A model generated the notes under the pieces. It saw only the letters and a list, made by a program, of their open reading frames with translations, made no database searches and had not been told where the DNA came from. Of a stretch of 10,294 bases of DNA, positions 1 to 6,341 are shown piece after piece. This stretch comes from an uncultured Eubacteriales bacterium (GTDB lineage Bacteria > Bacillota > Clostridia > Oscillospirales > CAG-272): the NCBI GenBank assembly GCA_934503195.1, contig CAKSVM010000101.1, positions 1 through 10,294 of the forward strand, given 5' to 3'. Positions within the stretch are counted from its first letter, which is position 1, and each line of letters begins with the position of its first letter. A program made the position numbers and the translations under genes.

Positions 1-1302
1 CTCGTCGACCTTCTGGAGATGGAACTCAGCCTTCGCGCACCCGGCCTCGGATCCGACCTCAATGTCGTAGTTTCCGTAGAAGCCCTTGAATCTTGCCGCG
101 CCGGATTCGTTCGTCTCGGTTTCAAGATTCGTGCGCCATTCCTCATTGAAGAGCTTCCGGAGCGTTTTCAGCGCGGGCTTCGGCGTGACGTCGAAGTGCA
201 TAAGTCCGCCCGCGAGCTTGTTCTCGCCGTTCGAGAAATCGCCCGGTTCGGCGTTGTATGCGTATCCGTCGACGAGATTCCAGTAAATGATCGCTTCCAT
301 TTCCGGAACGCCGAACCAGATCGTGTAGAGATTCCGAAGGACCTCGGCCTGAAGCTCCTCGGCCTCCTTGCTGAACGGGTCAAAGCAGGGGAAGGTGACC
401 TCGGTCATCTGGAACTTCGTCCCGAGCGTTCCGAAGGTATCAAAGACGCGGTACATATTGATCGGGTCGAACTGTCTGGCCACAATCTTTTCCTCGCTCG
501 CCGGATCAGACCAGACGTGATACTGGAAGCCGACCGTGTCGATTTTCGCGCCCTTGAGCATCGCGCGCTCGACCTGCATGAAATATTTGTCGCGGTTGAA
601 GGCGAAGAATCCGCGGAAGGGCTCGCCGCCCTCGTTGCAGATAAGCTCATTTTCCGGGAAATATCTCTCGGCCATCGCGAAGCTCCGCTCCATGAAATCG
701 GGCGCGAAGTACATCGGCGTCGTCGCCGACTGCCACCAAAGCTCGTTCGTCACTTCCCAGCCGTGAATACGGTCGGCGTAGCGTTCGGAGCATTCGCGCA
801 TACGCTTTTCGAGGAGTTTCCACTGCTTTTCGACCGGGTATTTCTTCAGCCACGCGGGCTCGAAATGGTCGTAGTGCAGGCAGTGCGCCTTCGGGGTTAT
901 TCCTTTCTCCTCGCAGTACTCAAGGCAGAGATCGGGCGCGGGGCGGCGGTAGACCTTCGGCGAGTCTTTTGAATAGCGCGGCTTACCCTCCTCGGGTTCA
1001 AGCGTGTCCCAGTAGAACGGGAGCGTCGCCATGTTGAAGCTCTCGGCGAAGACCTTCCGGTATTCGGCGTTCTTTTCGCCGGACTCGAACTCGTCGAGCA
1101 TGAAGATATTCGCGCCGTACTTGAAATCGTGCGTTTTCTGCGTGATTTTGACCTTCGCGCCCTTTATCGGTTCTCCGGCGGCGTTCACGACCTTTATCGT
1201 CCCGAAGCCCTTGCGGTGGTTTTCGATACCGCTTCTGGTGCGCTCGGCGATTATGTCGGCGTTGTCCTTGAAGGGTTTTAACAGATATTCTTCTCTGGTC
1301 AT
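1..1302 (-). CDS. GH10 endo-1,4-beta-xylanase, C-terminus cut by window edge
   Basis: This gene hydrolyses internal beta-1,4-xylosidic bonds in xylan or xylo-oligosaccharides. Translating the minus strand from the ATG at 1302-1300 gives 434 open codons to the left edge, with no stop. Residues about 30-68 form the beta-strand-rich N-terminal segment common in GH10 proteins (GTIKVVNAAGEPIKGAKV), followed by the TIM barrel. The acid/base glutamate is E187 in WEVTNE and the nucleophile is E301 in QMTEV. Other GH10 landmarks are H140, the Q260/H262 pair and YWNLVDG (W341, D345). There is no signal peptide, so the enzyme probably acts in the cytoplasm on imported oligosaccharides. GAGG sits 8 bases before the ATG. 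The usual GHTLVWH loop reads AHCLHYD, a divergent form. The family call is firm; the exact substrate is inferred. Confidence 0.94.
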   Translation of the reverse strand, partial: MTREEYLLKPFKDNADIIAERTRSGIENHRKGFGTIKVVNAAGEPIKGAKVKITQKTHDFKYGANIFMLDEFESGEKNAEYRKVFAESFNMATLPFYWDTLEPEEGKPRYSKDSPKVYRRPAPDLCLEYCEEKGITPKAHCLHYDHFEPAWLKKYPVEKQWKLLEKRMRECSERYADRIHGWEVTNELWWQSATTPMYFAPDFMERSFAMAERYFPENELICNEGGEPFRGFFAFNRDKYFMQVERAMLKGAKIDTVGFQYHVWSDPASEEKIVARQFDPINMYRVFDTFGTLGTKFQMTEVTFPCFDPFSKEAEELQAEVLRNLYTIWFGVPEMEAIIYWNLVDGYAYNAEPGDFSNGENKLAGGLMHFDVTPKPALKTLRKLFNEEWRTNLETETNESGAARFKGFYGNYDIEVGSEAGCAKAEFHLQKVDE

Positions 1303-1310
1303 ACTTTTCA

Positions 1311-1314
1311 CCTC
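1311..1314 (-). promoter_or_regulatory. Ribosome binding site of the xylanase gene
   Basis: On the minus strand GAGG lies 8 bases upstream of the ATG at 1302-1300. It follows directly after the T6 run of the upstream hairpin. It fixes the xylanase start, since no other in-frame ATG with a Shine-Dalgarno sequence lies nearby. Confidence 0.75.
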
Positions 1315-1355
1315 AAAAAATCAGAATCGGCAGACGGAATTGTCCGCCTGCCGAT
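1315..1355 (-). terminator. Probable intrinsic terminator of the solute-binding protein gene, overlapping the xylanase 5' leader
   Basis: Read as minus-strand RNA, ATCGGCAGGCGGA (1355-1343) pairs over 13 positions with TCCGTCTGCCGAT (1338-1326) around a four-base loop. The only non-Watson-Crick pair is a G-U wobble that exists only in the minus-strand RNA. Five bases then separate the stem from a T6 run at 1320-1315. This fits an intrinsic terminator for transcripts arriving from the solute-binding protein gene. The 5' arm touches the xylanase -10 box, so transcripts starting at the xylanase promoter would contain only part of the stem. It could instead be an operator or attenuator. Confidence 0.6.
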
Positions 1356-1384
1356 ATTATAGCATATTTTTGCGCTTTACGCAA
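1356..1384 (-). promoter_or_regulatory. Sigma-A-type promoter of the xylanase gene
   Basis: On the minus strand there is a -35 box TTGCGT (1384-1379), a 17-base spacer and a -10 box TATAAT (1361-1356). TGC before the -10 makes it an extended -10. The expected transcription start is near 1349, giving a leader of roughly 47 bases. The palindrome at 1370-1384 covers the -35 box. Confidence 0.7.
1370..1384. promoter_or_regulatory. Operator-like palindrome over the xylanase -35 box
   Basis: TTGCG and CGCAA form a perfect inverted repeat around a five-base centre. It covers the xylanase -35 hexamer and the start of the promoter spacer, where a bound protein would block RNA polymerase. Short palindromes also occur by chance, and no cognate repressor gene is identified in the window. 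Confidence 0.3.
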
Positions 1385-1420
1385 TCCCTTTTTCGGTAGG
1401 AAAGGTTTGATTTTCGGAAC

Positions 1421-2869
1421 TCAGTCGAGAAGCGCGAGCGTCGCGTTTATTTTTTCCTGCGCGCGTCCCTTGTTTGACGCTATCATTGACGCTACGTTAC
1501 CGTCGCCGCGGACAAGTGAATTTCTCAGGCTGTCAAAGAGACTGTTCGTCCAGCCGTACGCGAGACTCGGCTCGAAGTATCTCGCGCCGCGGATGATGTC
1601 GAGCATCTCGATCGAATCGTCGTTGCGGAGTCCCTTCTGCGAGACCGTGACGTTGTAGTAGATCGGAAGAACGTCCTTGGTGCTGAGATATGACAGCGCG
1701 TCGAGGATGATTCCGGTGCGTTCGGGATCTTTTGTCGTCACCGGAACCGTCAGCACCGGGACGAGGAAGTTGACCCATGTTTCATAGTTCTCCTGAGCCT
1801 CGTCGAGCTTCGGCGGGGGGAGGAGTCCGAAGGTGTCCTCAAAGTCGCGGAATACTGACGTTGCCTTGATTTCGGCTCCGACAAAGACCGCGCGTCCGGC
1901 TTTGACGATCTTTTCGTAGTGCATATCGTCGCCGTTGGCGTCGATATACTCACCCTCGGTCTTGCAGATTCCCGCGAATTTATCGCAGAACTCATAGAAG
2001 TGCTCGTTCTCGACCGAGAGAGTCGGGACTCCGTCCTTGGTTTCAGTCAGGTGGCAGTTCGCGCCATTCATCATCATTCCCGAGACGTTGTAGTAGGAAG
2101 TGAAGCCGTAGACCGACTTTCCGTTCACGTCGAAGCTGAAACTTTCGTCGCCGTTCAGGTTCGCTCCGGCTTTGGGGTAGGTGTGGAGCGCGTCGAGCGT
2201 CCATTTTCCGTCGCGGACGAGATCATAGGGCTTGTCCAGCTTGAGATTCTCGCACATCGTCTCGTTGAACATGAGACACCATGTGAGATCGAAGCCGGTC
2301 AGTGAGAGATCGCTTATCGCGAAGTAAACCGCGCCGTTCTTTCCGATCGCCGACGCCTCGCGGACATTCTGATTCCACCACGGCTTGTCGAGGTTGAGCG
2401 TGCTTATTGTCGTGAGATCGAGAAGACAGCCGTCAGCGAGGACTCCGCCGATGTGTTCGCCCTTTATGTAGGCCGCGTCGTATGTGCTGTCCCCGGCCAT
2501 CGCGGCGGTTCTGGTGAGATTGCCGAGATTGTCGATGCCTTCCTGAAGTGCCGTGAGCTTTACCTTGAATTTTTCCTCAATGGTGCGGTTCCGGTTGTAA
2601 ACCGCGTCGTCGAGCGGCTCGCCGCTCTGGGTGTCAAAGTCAAGGTGAGTGTACATATCCCAGCATTTTCTGAGGCTTAAGATCGTGAACTCCTCACCGC
2701 CGCAGTCAAGTTCCGGGAACTCATATTCAGGCTTCGCGGTGGTTTCGGCGGTGGTTCCGGTTTCATCGGACGCCGTAGTCTCCGTAGTGCCGCCGGAATC
2801 GCCGCAGGAGACCGCTGACGCGAGCATCGCTGTCAGGAGTAAAAGTGATAGCAGACGTTTTGATTTCAT
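1421..2869 (-). CDS. ABC transporter extracellular solute-binding lipoprotein, probably for sugars
   Basis: This 482-residue protein should be a surface lipoprotein that captures a solute, probably an oligosaccharide, for an ABC importer. A basic start (MKSKR) and a hydrophobic stretch lead to the lipobox ASAVSC, with the lipidated cysteine at residue 22. A Thr/Ser/Glu-rich linker covers about 23-47. The mature part starts like many clostridial sugar-binding proteins (GEPLDDAVYNRNRTIEEKF at 83-101), continues with WWNQNVREAS near 164-173, and has many aromatic residues suitable for sugar stacking. GAGG is 8 bases before the ATG. No permease or ATPase gene is in the window, so the partner importer must be elsewhere. 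It lies between the AraC-type regulator and the xylanase, which suggests xylan-derived sugars; the ligand itself is inferred. Confidence 0.88.
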   Translation of the reverse strand: MKSKRLLSLLLLTAMLASAVSCGDSGGTTETTASDETGTTAETTAKPEYEFPELDCGGEEFTILSLRKCWDMYTHLDFDTQSGEPLDDAVYNRNRTIEEKFKVKLTALQEGIDNLGNLTRTAAMAGDSTYDAAYIKGEHIGGVLADGCLLDLTTISTLNLDKPWWNQNVREASAIGKNGAVYFAISDLSLTGFDLTWCLMFNETMCENLKLDKPYDLVRDGKWTLDALHTYPKAGANLNGDESFSFDVNGKSVYGFTSYYNVSGMMMNGANCHLTETKDGVPTLSVENEHFYEFCDKFAGICKTEGEYIDANGDDMHYEKIVKAGRAVFVGAEIKATSVFRDFEDTFGLLPPPKLDEAQENYETWVNFLVPVLTVPVTTKDPERTGIILDALSYLSTKDVLPIYYNVTVSQKGLRNDDSIEMLDIIRGARYFEPSLAYGWTNSLFDSLRNSLVRGDGNVASMIASNKGRAQEKINATLALLD

Positions 2870-2877
2870 TCTGTTTA

Positions 2878-2881
2878 CCTC
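2878..2881 (-). promoter_or_regulatory. Ribosome binding site of the solute-binding protein gene
   Basis: On the minus strand GAGG, within GAGAGG, lies 8 bases before the ATG at 2869-2867. It supports this start, which also gives a proper lipoprotein signal sequence. Confidence 0.75.
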
Positions 2882-2902
2882 TCTTTTATAAAAAATTTAC
2901 AC

Positions 2903-2931
2903 TTGACATTATACACTATTTGTGCTATAAT
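2903..2931 (+). promoter_or_regulatory. Consensus sigma-A promoter of the AraC-type regulator gene
   Basis: A perfect TTGACA (2903-2908), a 17-base spacer and a perfect TATAAT (2926-2931) with extended -10 TGC lie upstream of the regulator. The expected start is near 2938, giving a leader of about 42 bases. A promoter this good should be strong unless repressed. It overlaps the divergent promoter of the solute-binding protein gene. Confidence 0.85.
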
Positions 2932-2936
2932 TGGAA
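2908..2936 (-). promoter_or_regulatory. Promoter of the solute-binding protein gene, weak -35, overlapping the divergent regulator promoter
   Basis: On the minus strand TATAAT occupies 2913-2908. At 17-base spacing the -35 position holds TTCCAA (2936-2931), which matches TTGACA at only three of six positions. The -10 overlaps the last base of the opposing -35 box, and the poor -35 lies against the opposing -10. A weak -35 is typical of promoters needing an activator such as the neighbouring AraC-type protein. The start site should be near 2901. Confidence 0.6.
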
Positions 2937-2970
2937 TAGCAAAATCCGAGAAATCTGTGACAAAAATCAA

Positions 2971-2974
2971 GGAG
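2971..2974 (+). promoter_or_regulatory. Ribosome binding site of the AraC-type regulator
   Basis: AAGGAG ends at 2974, five bases before the ATG at 2980. It selects this start over an in-frame upstream ATG at 2845, which lies inside the divergent gene and upstream of the promoter. Confidence 0.8.
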
Positions 2975-2979
2975 TGGTT

Positions 2980-3849
2980 ATGGGATGCCGTTACGAATTT
3001 TCCAGAGATAATATAAACAAAATCCAGACAACAACCGTGATAGCGGCGAACTGCCCGGAATTTGTCCACAGCTGCCTTGAGTTCATTTACGTGAAAAGCG
3101 GAATGATGCGGATTTCGATCGACGGCGTCTGTTTCCATGTCGGCGCGGGGGAGATGGCCGCGATCGCGAGCTTCACGCCGCATTCCTCGCGCGTCACCGA
3201 GGAGGGCGAGATGTATCTCTCGATGATTCCGAGAGGCTATGTCAGACGCTACGACAAGACGCTGAACGAAAAAAGCTTTGAAAATCCCGTGGTCAGCGAT
3301 CCCGACGGTTATATTCTCGACGTCACGCGGCTTCTTTTCAGAACCAACGGTCGCTCGGACAGATTCGGCGGTGGGACGGATCCGGCGTTTACCGATTCTC
3401 CCGAGCTTTTATATGACGCCAGATGCCGCGCGGCCGAGCTGCTTGTCGCGGCGGCGATCCATTCCTGCGGGCTTGTGAACCGGAACTCGGGGACGCGGAA
3501 CATCTTCGGCGCGGTTTCGTACATCGACTCGCATTTCCGCGAAAGGCTGACGGTTTCAGACATCGCGAAGGCGTTATACATGAATCAGCAGAGTCTTTCG
3601 TCCGAGTTCCGCGAGGCGATGGGGATCAGCATCACGAATTACATCAGCCGCGTCCGGATCTACGAGGTGGCGAATCTGATAACGCAGGATCCCGAAATCA
3701 CGCTTACCGAGGCCGCCGAACGCGCCGGGTATCAGAGCATGCGCACGATGCTGCGCGACTTTTCGCTGGAGTTCGGCACGACGCCGGGCGGATACCGCAA
3801 AAGCGAGACCGCCGTTCCGATAAGGCATCAGCCGTACCAGAAAACCTGA
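2980..3849 (+). CDS. AraC-family transcriptional regulator
   Basis: This 289-residue protein is a two-domain sugar-type regulator. Residues about 30-70 (EFIYVKSGMMRISIDG then a GAGEMAAI turn) match the cupin-like ligand-binding domain of AraC proteins. Residues about 176-275 are the double helix-turn-helix: the first helix pair includes TVSDIAKALYMNQQSLSSEF, the second includes EAAERAGYQSMRTM, and FGTTPGGYR closes the domain. It is divergent from the solute-binding protein gene with overlapping promoters, so that gene and itself are the likely targets. A Nif3-like gene follows 21 bases downstream, probably in the same transcript. The effector, likely a xylan-derived sugar, is inferred from the neighbouring genes. 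Confidence 0.93.
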   Translation: MGCRYEFSRDNINKIQTTTVIAANCPEFVHSCLEFIYVKSGMMRISIDGVCFHVGAGEMAAIASFTPHSSRVTEEGEMYLSMIPRGYVRRYDKTLNEKSFENPVVSDPDGYILDVTRLLFRTNGRSDRFGGGTDPAFTDSPELLYDARCRAAELLVAAAIHSCGLVNRNSGTRNIFGAVSYIDSHFRERLTVSDIAKALYMNQQSLSSEFREAMGISITNYISRVRIYEVANLITQDPEITLTEAAERAGYQSMRTMLRDFSLEFGTTPGGYRKSETAVPIRHQPYQKT

Positions 3850-3870
3850 ATTCAAAAAGGAGAAATTATC

Positions 3871-4665
3871 ATGAAAGCAATCGAACTTATGAACGAGCTC
3901 TTTTCGGTCGGAAAGGCCGGGGAGAATACCTGCGACACCTTCAAGTCGGGTTCGCCGGACGCCGAGGTGACGAAGGTCGCCGTCTCGATGTTCACGACGC
4001 CCGAGGTTGTGAAAAAGGCGAGCGAATTCGGCGCGGAGCTTCTCATCGTCCACGAGCCGACATATTATAATCATATGGATAACCACTCCGATGAGGCCTT
4101 TGAGACCGAGAAGCGGAAATTCATCGAGTCGACCGGGATCACGATCTGCCGCTACCATGACCATCCGCACAACGCCGCGCGCGACGTGATCTGCGAGGGC
4201 GAGATGAAGTACATGGAGCTTCCCGGAAAGGTTGAGTTTCCCGGGAAATTCGATCTTGTCAGAGTCACGCTCGATCACCCGATGACCCCGCGCGAGATCG
4301 CCGCGCATATCGAGTCGAAGGTCGGCGTGAAGCATATAAGGATCGCCGGGGCGGCCGACGTGCCGATGACAAAGGTCTCGGGTATGTTCGGAACGCCGGG
4401 CGGAGTCGACGCCGAGCTTCGCTCCGACGCCTGCGAGGTAGTGATGACCGGAGAGGTCTGCGAATGGGCTTTCGCCGAGTGGGTCAAGGAGGCCGCGCAG
4501 ATGGGACACAGAAAGGCTCTGCTCGTCCTCGGCCACATCGGTTCCGAGCGCGACGGAATGCGGCTTGTCGCCGACCGTCTCTCAGAGTCGCATCCCGAGC
4601 TCGGCGTGAAATACATCGAGTGCGGCGAGGTCTACACGTATACTGACAGTGTAGAAAATAATTAA
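3871..4665 (+). CDS. Nif3-like dinuclear metal-binding protein
   Basis: This 264-residue protein belongs to the Nif3/YbgI family, whose members form hexameric rings with a two-metal site; their cellular reaction is poorly defined. Visible ligand motifs are H61 in IVHEPTYY (HEP replaces the usual HHP), the His cluster RYHDHPHN at 94-101, and H222 with E226 in LGHIGSERDG near the C-terminus. GEVCEWA (194-200) fits the conserved Gly-Glu segment. Its length matches short members such as E. coli YbgI, without the insert domain of larger Bacillus forms. AGGAG lies 8 bases before the ATG. It follows the AraC-type gene by 21 bases and is probably co-transcribed, suggesting a role in sugar or cofactor metabolism, though this is inference. 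Its stop codon lies inside the palindrome at 4661-4677. Confidence 0.85.
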   Translation: MKAIELMNELFSVGKAGENTCDTFKSGSPDAEVTKVAVSMFTTPEVVKKASEFGAELLIVHEPTYYNHMDNHSDEAFETEKRKFIESTGITICRYHDHPHNAARDVICEGEMKYMELPGKVEFPGKFDLVRVTLDHPMTPREIAAHIESKVGVKHIRIAGAADVPMTKVSGMFGTPGGVDAELRSDACEVVMTGEVCEWAFAEWVKEAAQMGHRKALLVLGHIGSERDGMRLVADRLSESHPELGVKYIECGEVYTYTDSVENN

Positions 4666-4677
4666 CAATTTGTAAAT
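4661..4677. promoter_or_regulatory. Palindrome ATTWAC-N5-GTWAAT, copy 1, upstream of the structured RNA promoter
   Basis: The site reads ATTAAC, five bases, GTAAAT. A second copy with the same half-sites is at 7357-7373. This copy covers the stop codon of the Nif3-like gene and is centred about 59 bases upstream of the predicted start of the next transcript, a position suited to an activator. No known operator was matched with confidence. Confidence 0.35.
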
Positions 4678-4692
4678 AATAGCCGTATCCTG

Positions 4693-4721
4693 TTGCAAAA
4701 TTCTTCGGAATACGATATAAT
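4693..4721 (+). promoter_or_regulatory. Sigma-A-type promoter of the structured RNA and transporter gene
   Basis: TTGCAA (4693-4698), a 17-base spacer and a perfect TATAAT (4716-4721) place the transcription start near 4728. This leaves almost 200 bases before the transporter start codon, much longer than other leaders here, so the region is expected to hold an RNA element. Confidence 0.75.
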
Positions 4722-4727
4722 AGAAGA

Positions 4728-4886
4728 AATACTCGGCCACTTTGTGCGGAGTAAATAATTTATAAGTGAGTGTGATCCTTTTTTATGGGCGAAGGCTCCA
4801 TACCTGCCCGAAGTAGAAGGCGGCATCAATCGGCGTCCACTTCTGACGCCGTACCCCCCTGATATGTACCTCCAAAACGGCTTTTT
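4728..4886 (+). ncRNA. Structured RNA of about 160 nt, 6S-RNA-like architecture (class not proven)
   Basis: The transcript predicted from the promoter at 4693-4721 can form a rod. The ends close by pairing GCC, UUU and GGAG-UA (4736-4753) with UA-C-CUCC, AAA and GGC (4867-4881), followed by U5 at 4882-4886, which could act as a weak terminator. A perfect seven-base-pair hairpin, CGGCGTC with GACGCCG (4831-4851), sits on the 3' side of a large internal bubble. The apical part pairs GGGC (4787-4790) with GCCC (4806-4809) and UGAU with AUCA through a wobble-rich helix, or alternatively forms a local hairpin at 4784-4802. A closing stem, large bubble with a 3'-side hairpin and apical rod are hallmarks of 6S RNA in Firmicutes. 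A cis-acting leader for the transporter is the alternative. The pairing was worked out by hand. Confidence 0.45.
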
Positions 4887-4904
4887 CACGAACAACATTT
4901 TATC

Positions 4905-4909
4905 GGAGG
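4905..4909 (+). promoter_or_regulatory. Ribosome binding site of the transporter gene, unusually distant
   Basis: GGAGG ends 14 bases before the ATG at 4924, longer than the usual 5-10. No nearer ATG, GTG or TTG in frame is available. CCTCC at 4869-4873 is perfectly complementary and could mask this site in the transcript. Confidence 0.6.
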
Positions 4910-4923
4910 AATAAATACATATT

Positions 4924-6264
4924 ATGGACGGCAGTACTATCCAGCTGATCGTTATCTTTTTCTGTCTTGTGATGTCGGGAATCTTCTCGGCGACCGAGAC
5001 CGCGTTTCTGTCCTTTAACCGCGTCAGAATGAAAAATCTCGCCTCGGACGGCGATAAGCGCGCCGAGCTTGTCATGAAGCTCGCCGACGATTATGACGCG
5101 CTGCTTTCAACGATCCTTATAGGAAACAACATTGTCAATATCGGACTCGCGTCGCTGGCGACTCTTCTCTTTGTGAAGTGGTTCCCTTCAAACGGCGCGG
5201 GAATCTCGACGGCTGTCACGACTGTGATGGTTCTCATCTTCGGCGAGGTCTCGCCGAAATCACTCGCGAAGGAGTCTCCCGACAATTTCGCGAAATTCAT
5301 CGCGCCCTTCATCAACGCGATAAAAATCGTCTTCACGCCGATAAACTTCCTCTTCAGACAGTGGAAGCGGATGCTGGCGAAGGTCTTCAAGTTCAGCGGC
5401 GACGCCGCGATGACCGGCGAGGAGCTGATCACGATCGTCGACGAGGCCGAACAGGACGGTGGAATCGGCGAGCAGGAAGGCGATCTGATCAGATCCGCGA
5501 TCGAGTTTGACGACGTCGAGGCTTCTGACATCATCACGCCGCGTGTCGATATCGTCGCGATCCCCGAGGATGCCACGATGGACGAGATAGCCAAGGTTTT
5601 CCACGAGTCTGGCTATTCGCGTCTCCCGGTTTACCACGAGACGGTCGACGACATAATCGGAGTGCTTCACGAGAAGGACTTCTATCATATGCGTCAGAGC
5701 GGCGGGTCGGACATTTCGACGGTTCTCGGAAAGGCTCTCAACGTTCCGTGCCACATCAAGATCTCCAAGCTTCTCACCTGCTTCCAGAGCGAGAAGGCGC
5801 ATATGGCGGTCGTTCTCGACGACTACGGCGGAACGATGGGTATCGCCACGCTTGAGGACGTCATCGAGGAGCTTGTCGGCGAGATCTGGGACGAACACGA
5901 CGAGGTTGTCGAGCTTTTAAGTCCCGAGCCGGACGGAAGCGTTATTGTCGCGGGAATCGCGAGCCCGGATGATCTTTTCGAGTATTTCGGAATCGATCCC
6001 TCGGACGACGATGATTTCCCCCAGACGGTCAACGGCTGGGTGACGAGAGTCTGCGGCGAGCTTCCTAACGAGGGCGACACGTTTGAGGCCGAGGGGCTTC
6101 GCGTGACGGTTCTGAAGACCGACGGAAAGCTGGTCGAAAAGATCCGTGCCGAGCTTGTCGAGCCTGCCGTGGAGGAGGACGACAAGTCGAAGAAGCCGAA
6201 GGAAGACAAATTCCTGTCAAAGCCGAAGGAAGAAAAAGCTCTTCTGAAAACGAAGGACGAATGA
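4924..6264 (+). CDS. CNNM/CorC (HlyC) family membrane protein, probable Mg2+ or divalent cation transporter
   Basis: This 446-residue membrane protein has the full CNNM/CorC layout. The DUF21 membrane domain covers about 5-150, with hydrophobic segments near 6-28, 64-86, 93-112 and 122-144, the FSATETAFLS motif (21-30) and GEVSPKSLA (107-115). Two CBS domains follow at about 200-325, including TPRVDIVAIP and YSRLPVYHET, and DDYGGTMGIATLEDV at 299-313. The C-terminal CorC/HlyC domain is at about 335-410. Bacterial relatives such as MpfA are Na+-coupled Mg2+ exporters; older hemolysin annotations are misleading. Residues 422-446 are a charged tail of repeated KPKE(D/E)-type nonapeptides. The start is ATG after a distant GGAGG. 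It is followed by a strong terminator, so it forms its own unit with the upstream RNA element. Confidence 0.93.
   Translation: MDGSTIQLIVIFFCLVMSGIFSATETAFLSFNRVRMKNLASDGDKRAELVMKLADDYDALLSTILIGNNIVNIGLASLATLLFVKWFPSNGAGISTAVTTVMVLIFGEVSPKSLAKESPDNFAKFIAPFINAIKIVFTPINFLFRQWKRMLAKVFKFSGDAAMTGEELITIVDEAEQDGGIGEQEGDLIRSAIEFDDVEASDIITPRVDIVAIPEDATMDEIAKVFHESGYSRLPVYHETVDDIIGVLHEKDFYHMRQSGGSDISTVLGKALNVPCHIKISKLLTCFQSEKAHMAVVLDDYGGTMGIATLEDVIEELVGEIWDEHDEVVELLSPEPDGSVIVAGIASPDDLFEYFGIDPSDDDDFPQTVNGWVTRVCGELPNEGDTFEAEGLRVTVLKTDGKLVEKIRAELVEPAVEEDDKSKKPKEDKFLSKPKEEKALLKTKDE
6193..6233 (+). repeat. Short direct repeat encoding a charged nonapeptide in the transporter tail
   Basis: AAGCCGAAGGAAGA occurs at 6193-6206 and again at 6220-6233, a 27-base period equal to nine codons. 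The protein reads KPKEDKFLS, then KPKEEKALL, then a partial third unit KTKDE to the C-terminus. Copy number could vary between strains by slippage. Confidence 0.7.
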
Positions 6265-6294
6265 TCGGCGAAGGGTCAGAGTCATAGATTTTAT

Positions 6295-6321
6295 AAGGCG
6301 GCCGGAAGGCCGCCTTGTTTT
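6295..6321 (+). terminator. Strong intrinsic terminator after the transporter gene
   Basis: AAGGCGGCC (6295-6303) and GGCCGCCTT (6308-6316) form a perfect nine-base-pair GC-rich stem around the stable tetraloop GGAA, followed by GTTTT. It lies 31 bases after the transporter stop and should end that transcript before the esterase gene. Confidence 0.9.
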
Positions 6322-6337
6322 GAGACTGAACATTTTT

Positions 6338-6341
6338 GAGG
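6338..6341 (+). promoter_or_regulatory. Ribosome binding site of the esterase gene
   Basis: GAGG lies 7 bases before the ATG at 6349 and supports this start over the in-frame ATG two codons later. Confidence 0.7.

Noticed and set aside
19..972. A 317-codon open frame on the plus strand
   Set aside because: It is antisense to the GH10 gene, whose minus-strand translation shows catalytic motifs throughout. The plus-strand product has no recognisable domain; it is a by-product of GC-rich codon use.
1385..1415. Second hairpin after the sugar-binding gene (CCTTT with AAAGG)
   Set aside because: Only five weak pairs and no T run follow on the minus strand; the hairpin at 1326-1355 is far better.
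2845..2979. N-terminal extension of the AraC-type regulator from an upstream in-frame ATG
   Set aside because: It would begin inside the divergent gene, upstream of the consensus promoter, while AAGGAG marks the ATG at 2980.
3574..4536. A 320-codon open frame on the minus strand
   Set aside because: It runs antisense across the AraC-type HTH domain and the Nif3-like gene, both well supported, and has no family motif.
4785..4862. Small open frame of 25 codons inside the leader
   Set aside because: No Shine-Dalgarno precedes it (the upstream bases are T-rich), and the region is better explained as structured RNA.
4728..4923. M-box Mg2+ riboswitch upstream of the CNNM transporter
   Set aside because: Fragments such as GGCTCC and CTGCCCGAA recall the M-box, but their order and spacing do not match. 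It is kept only as an alternative to test.
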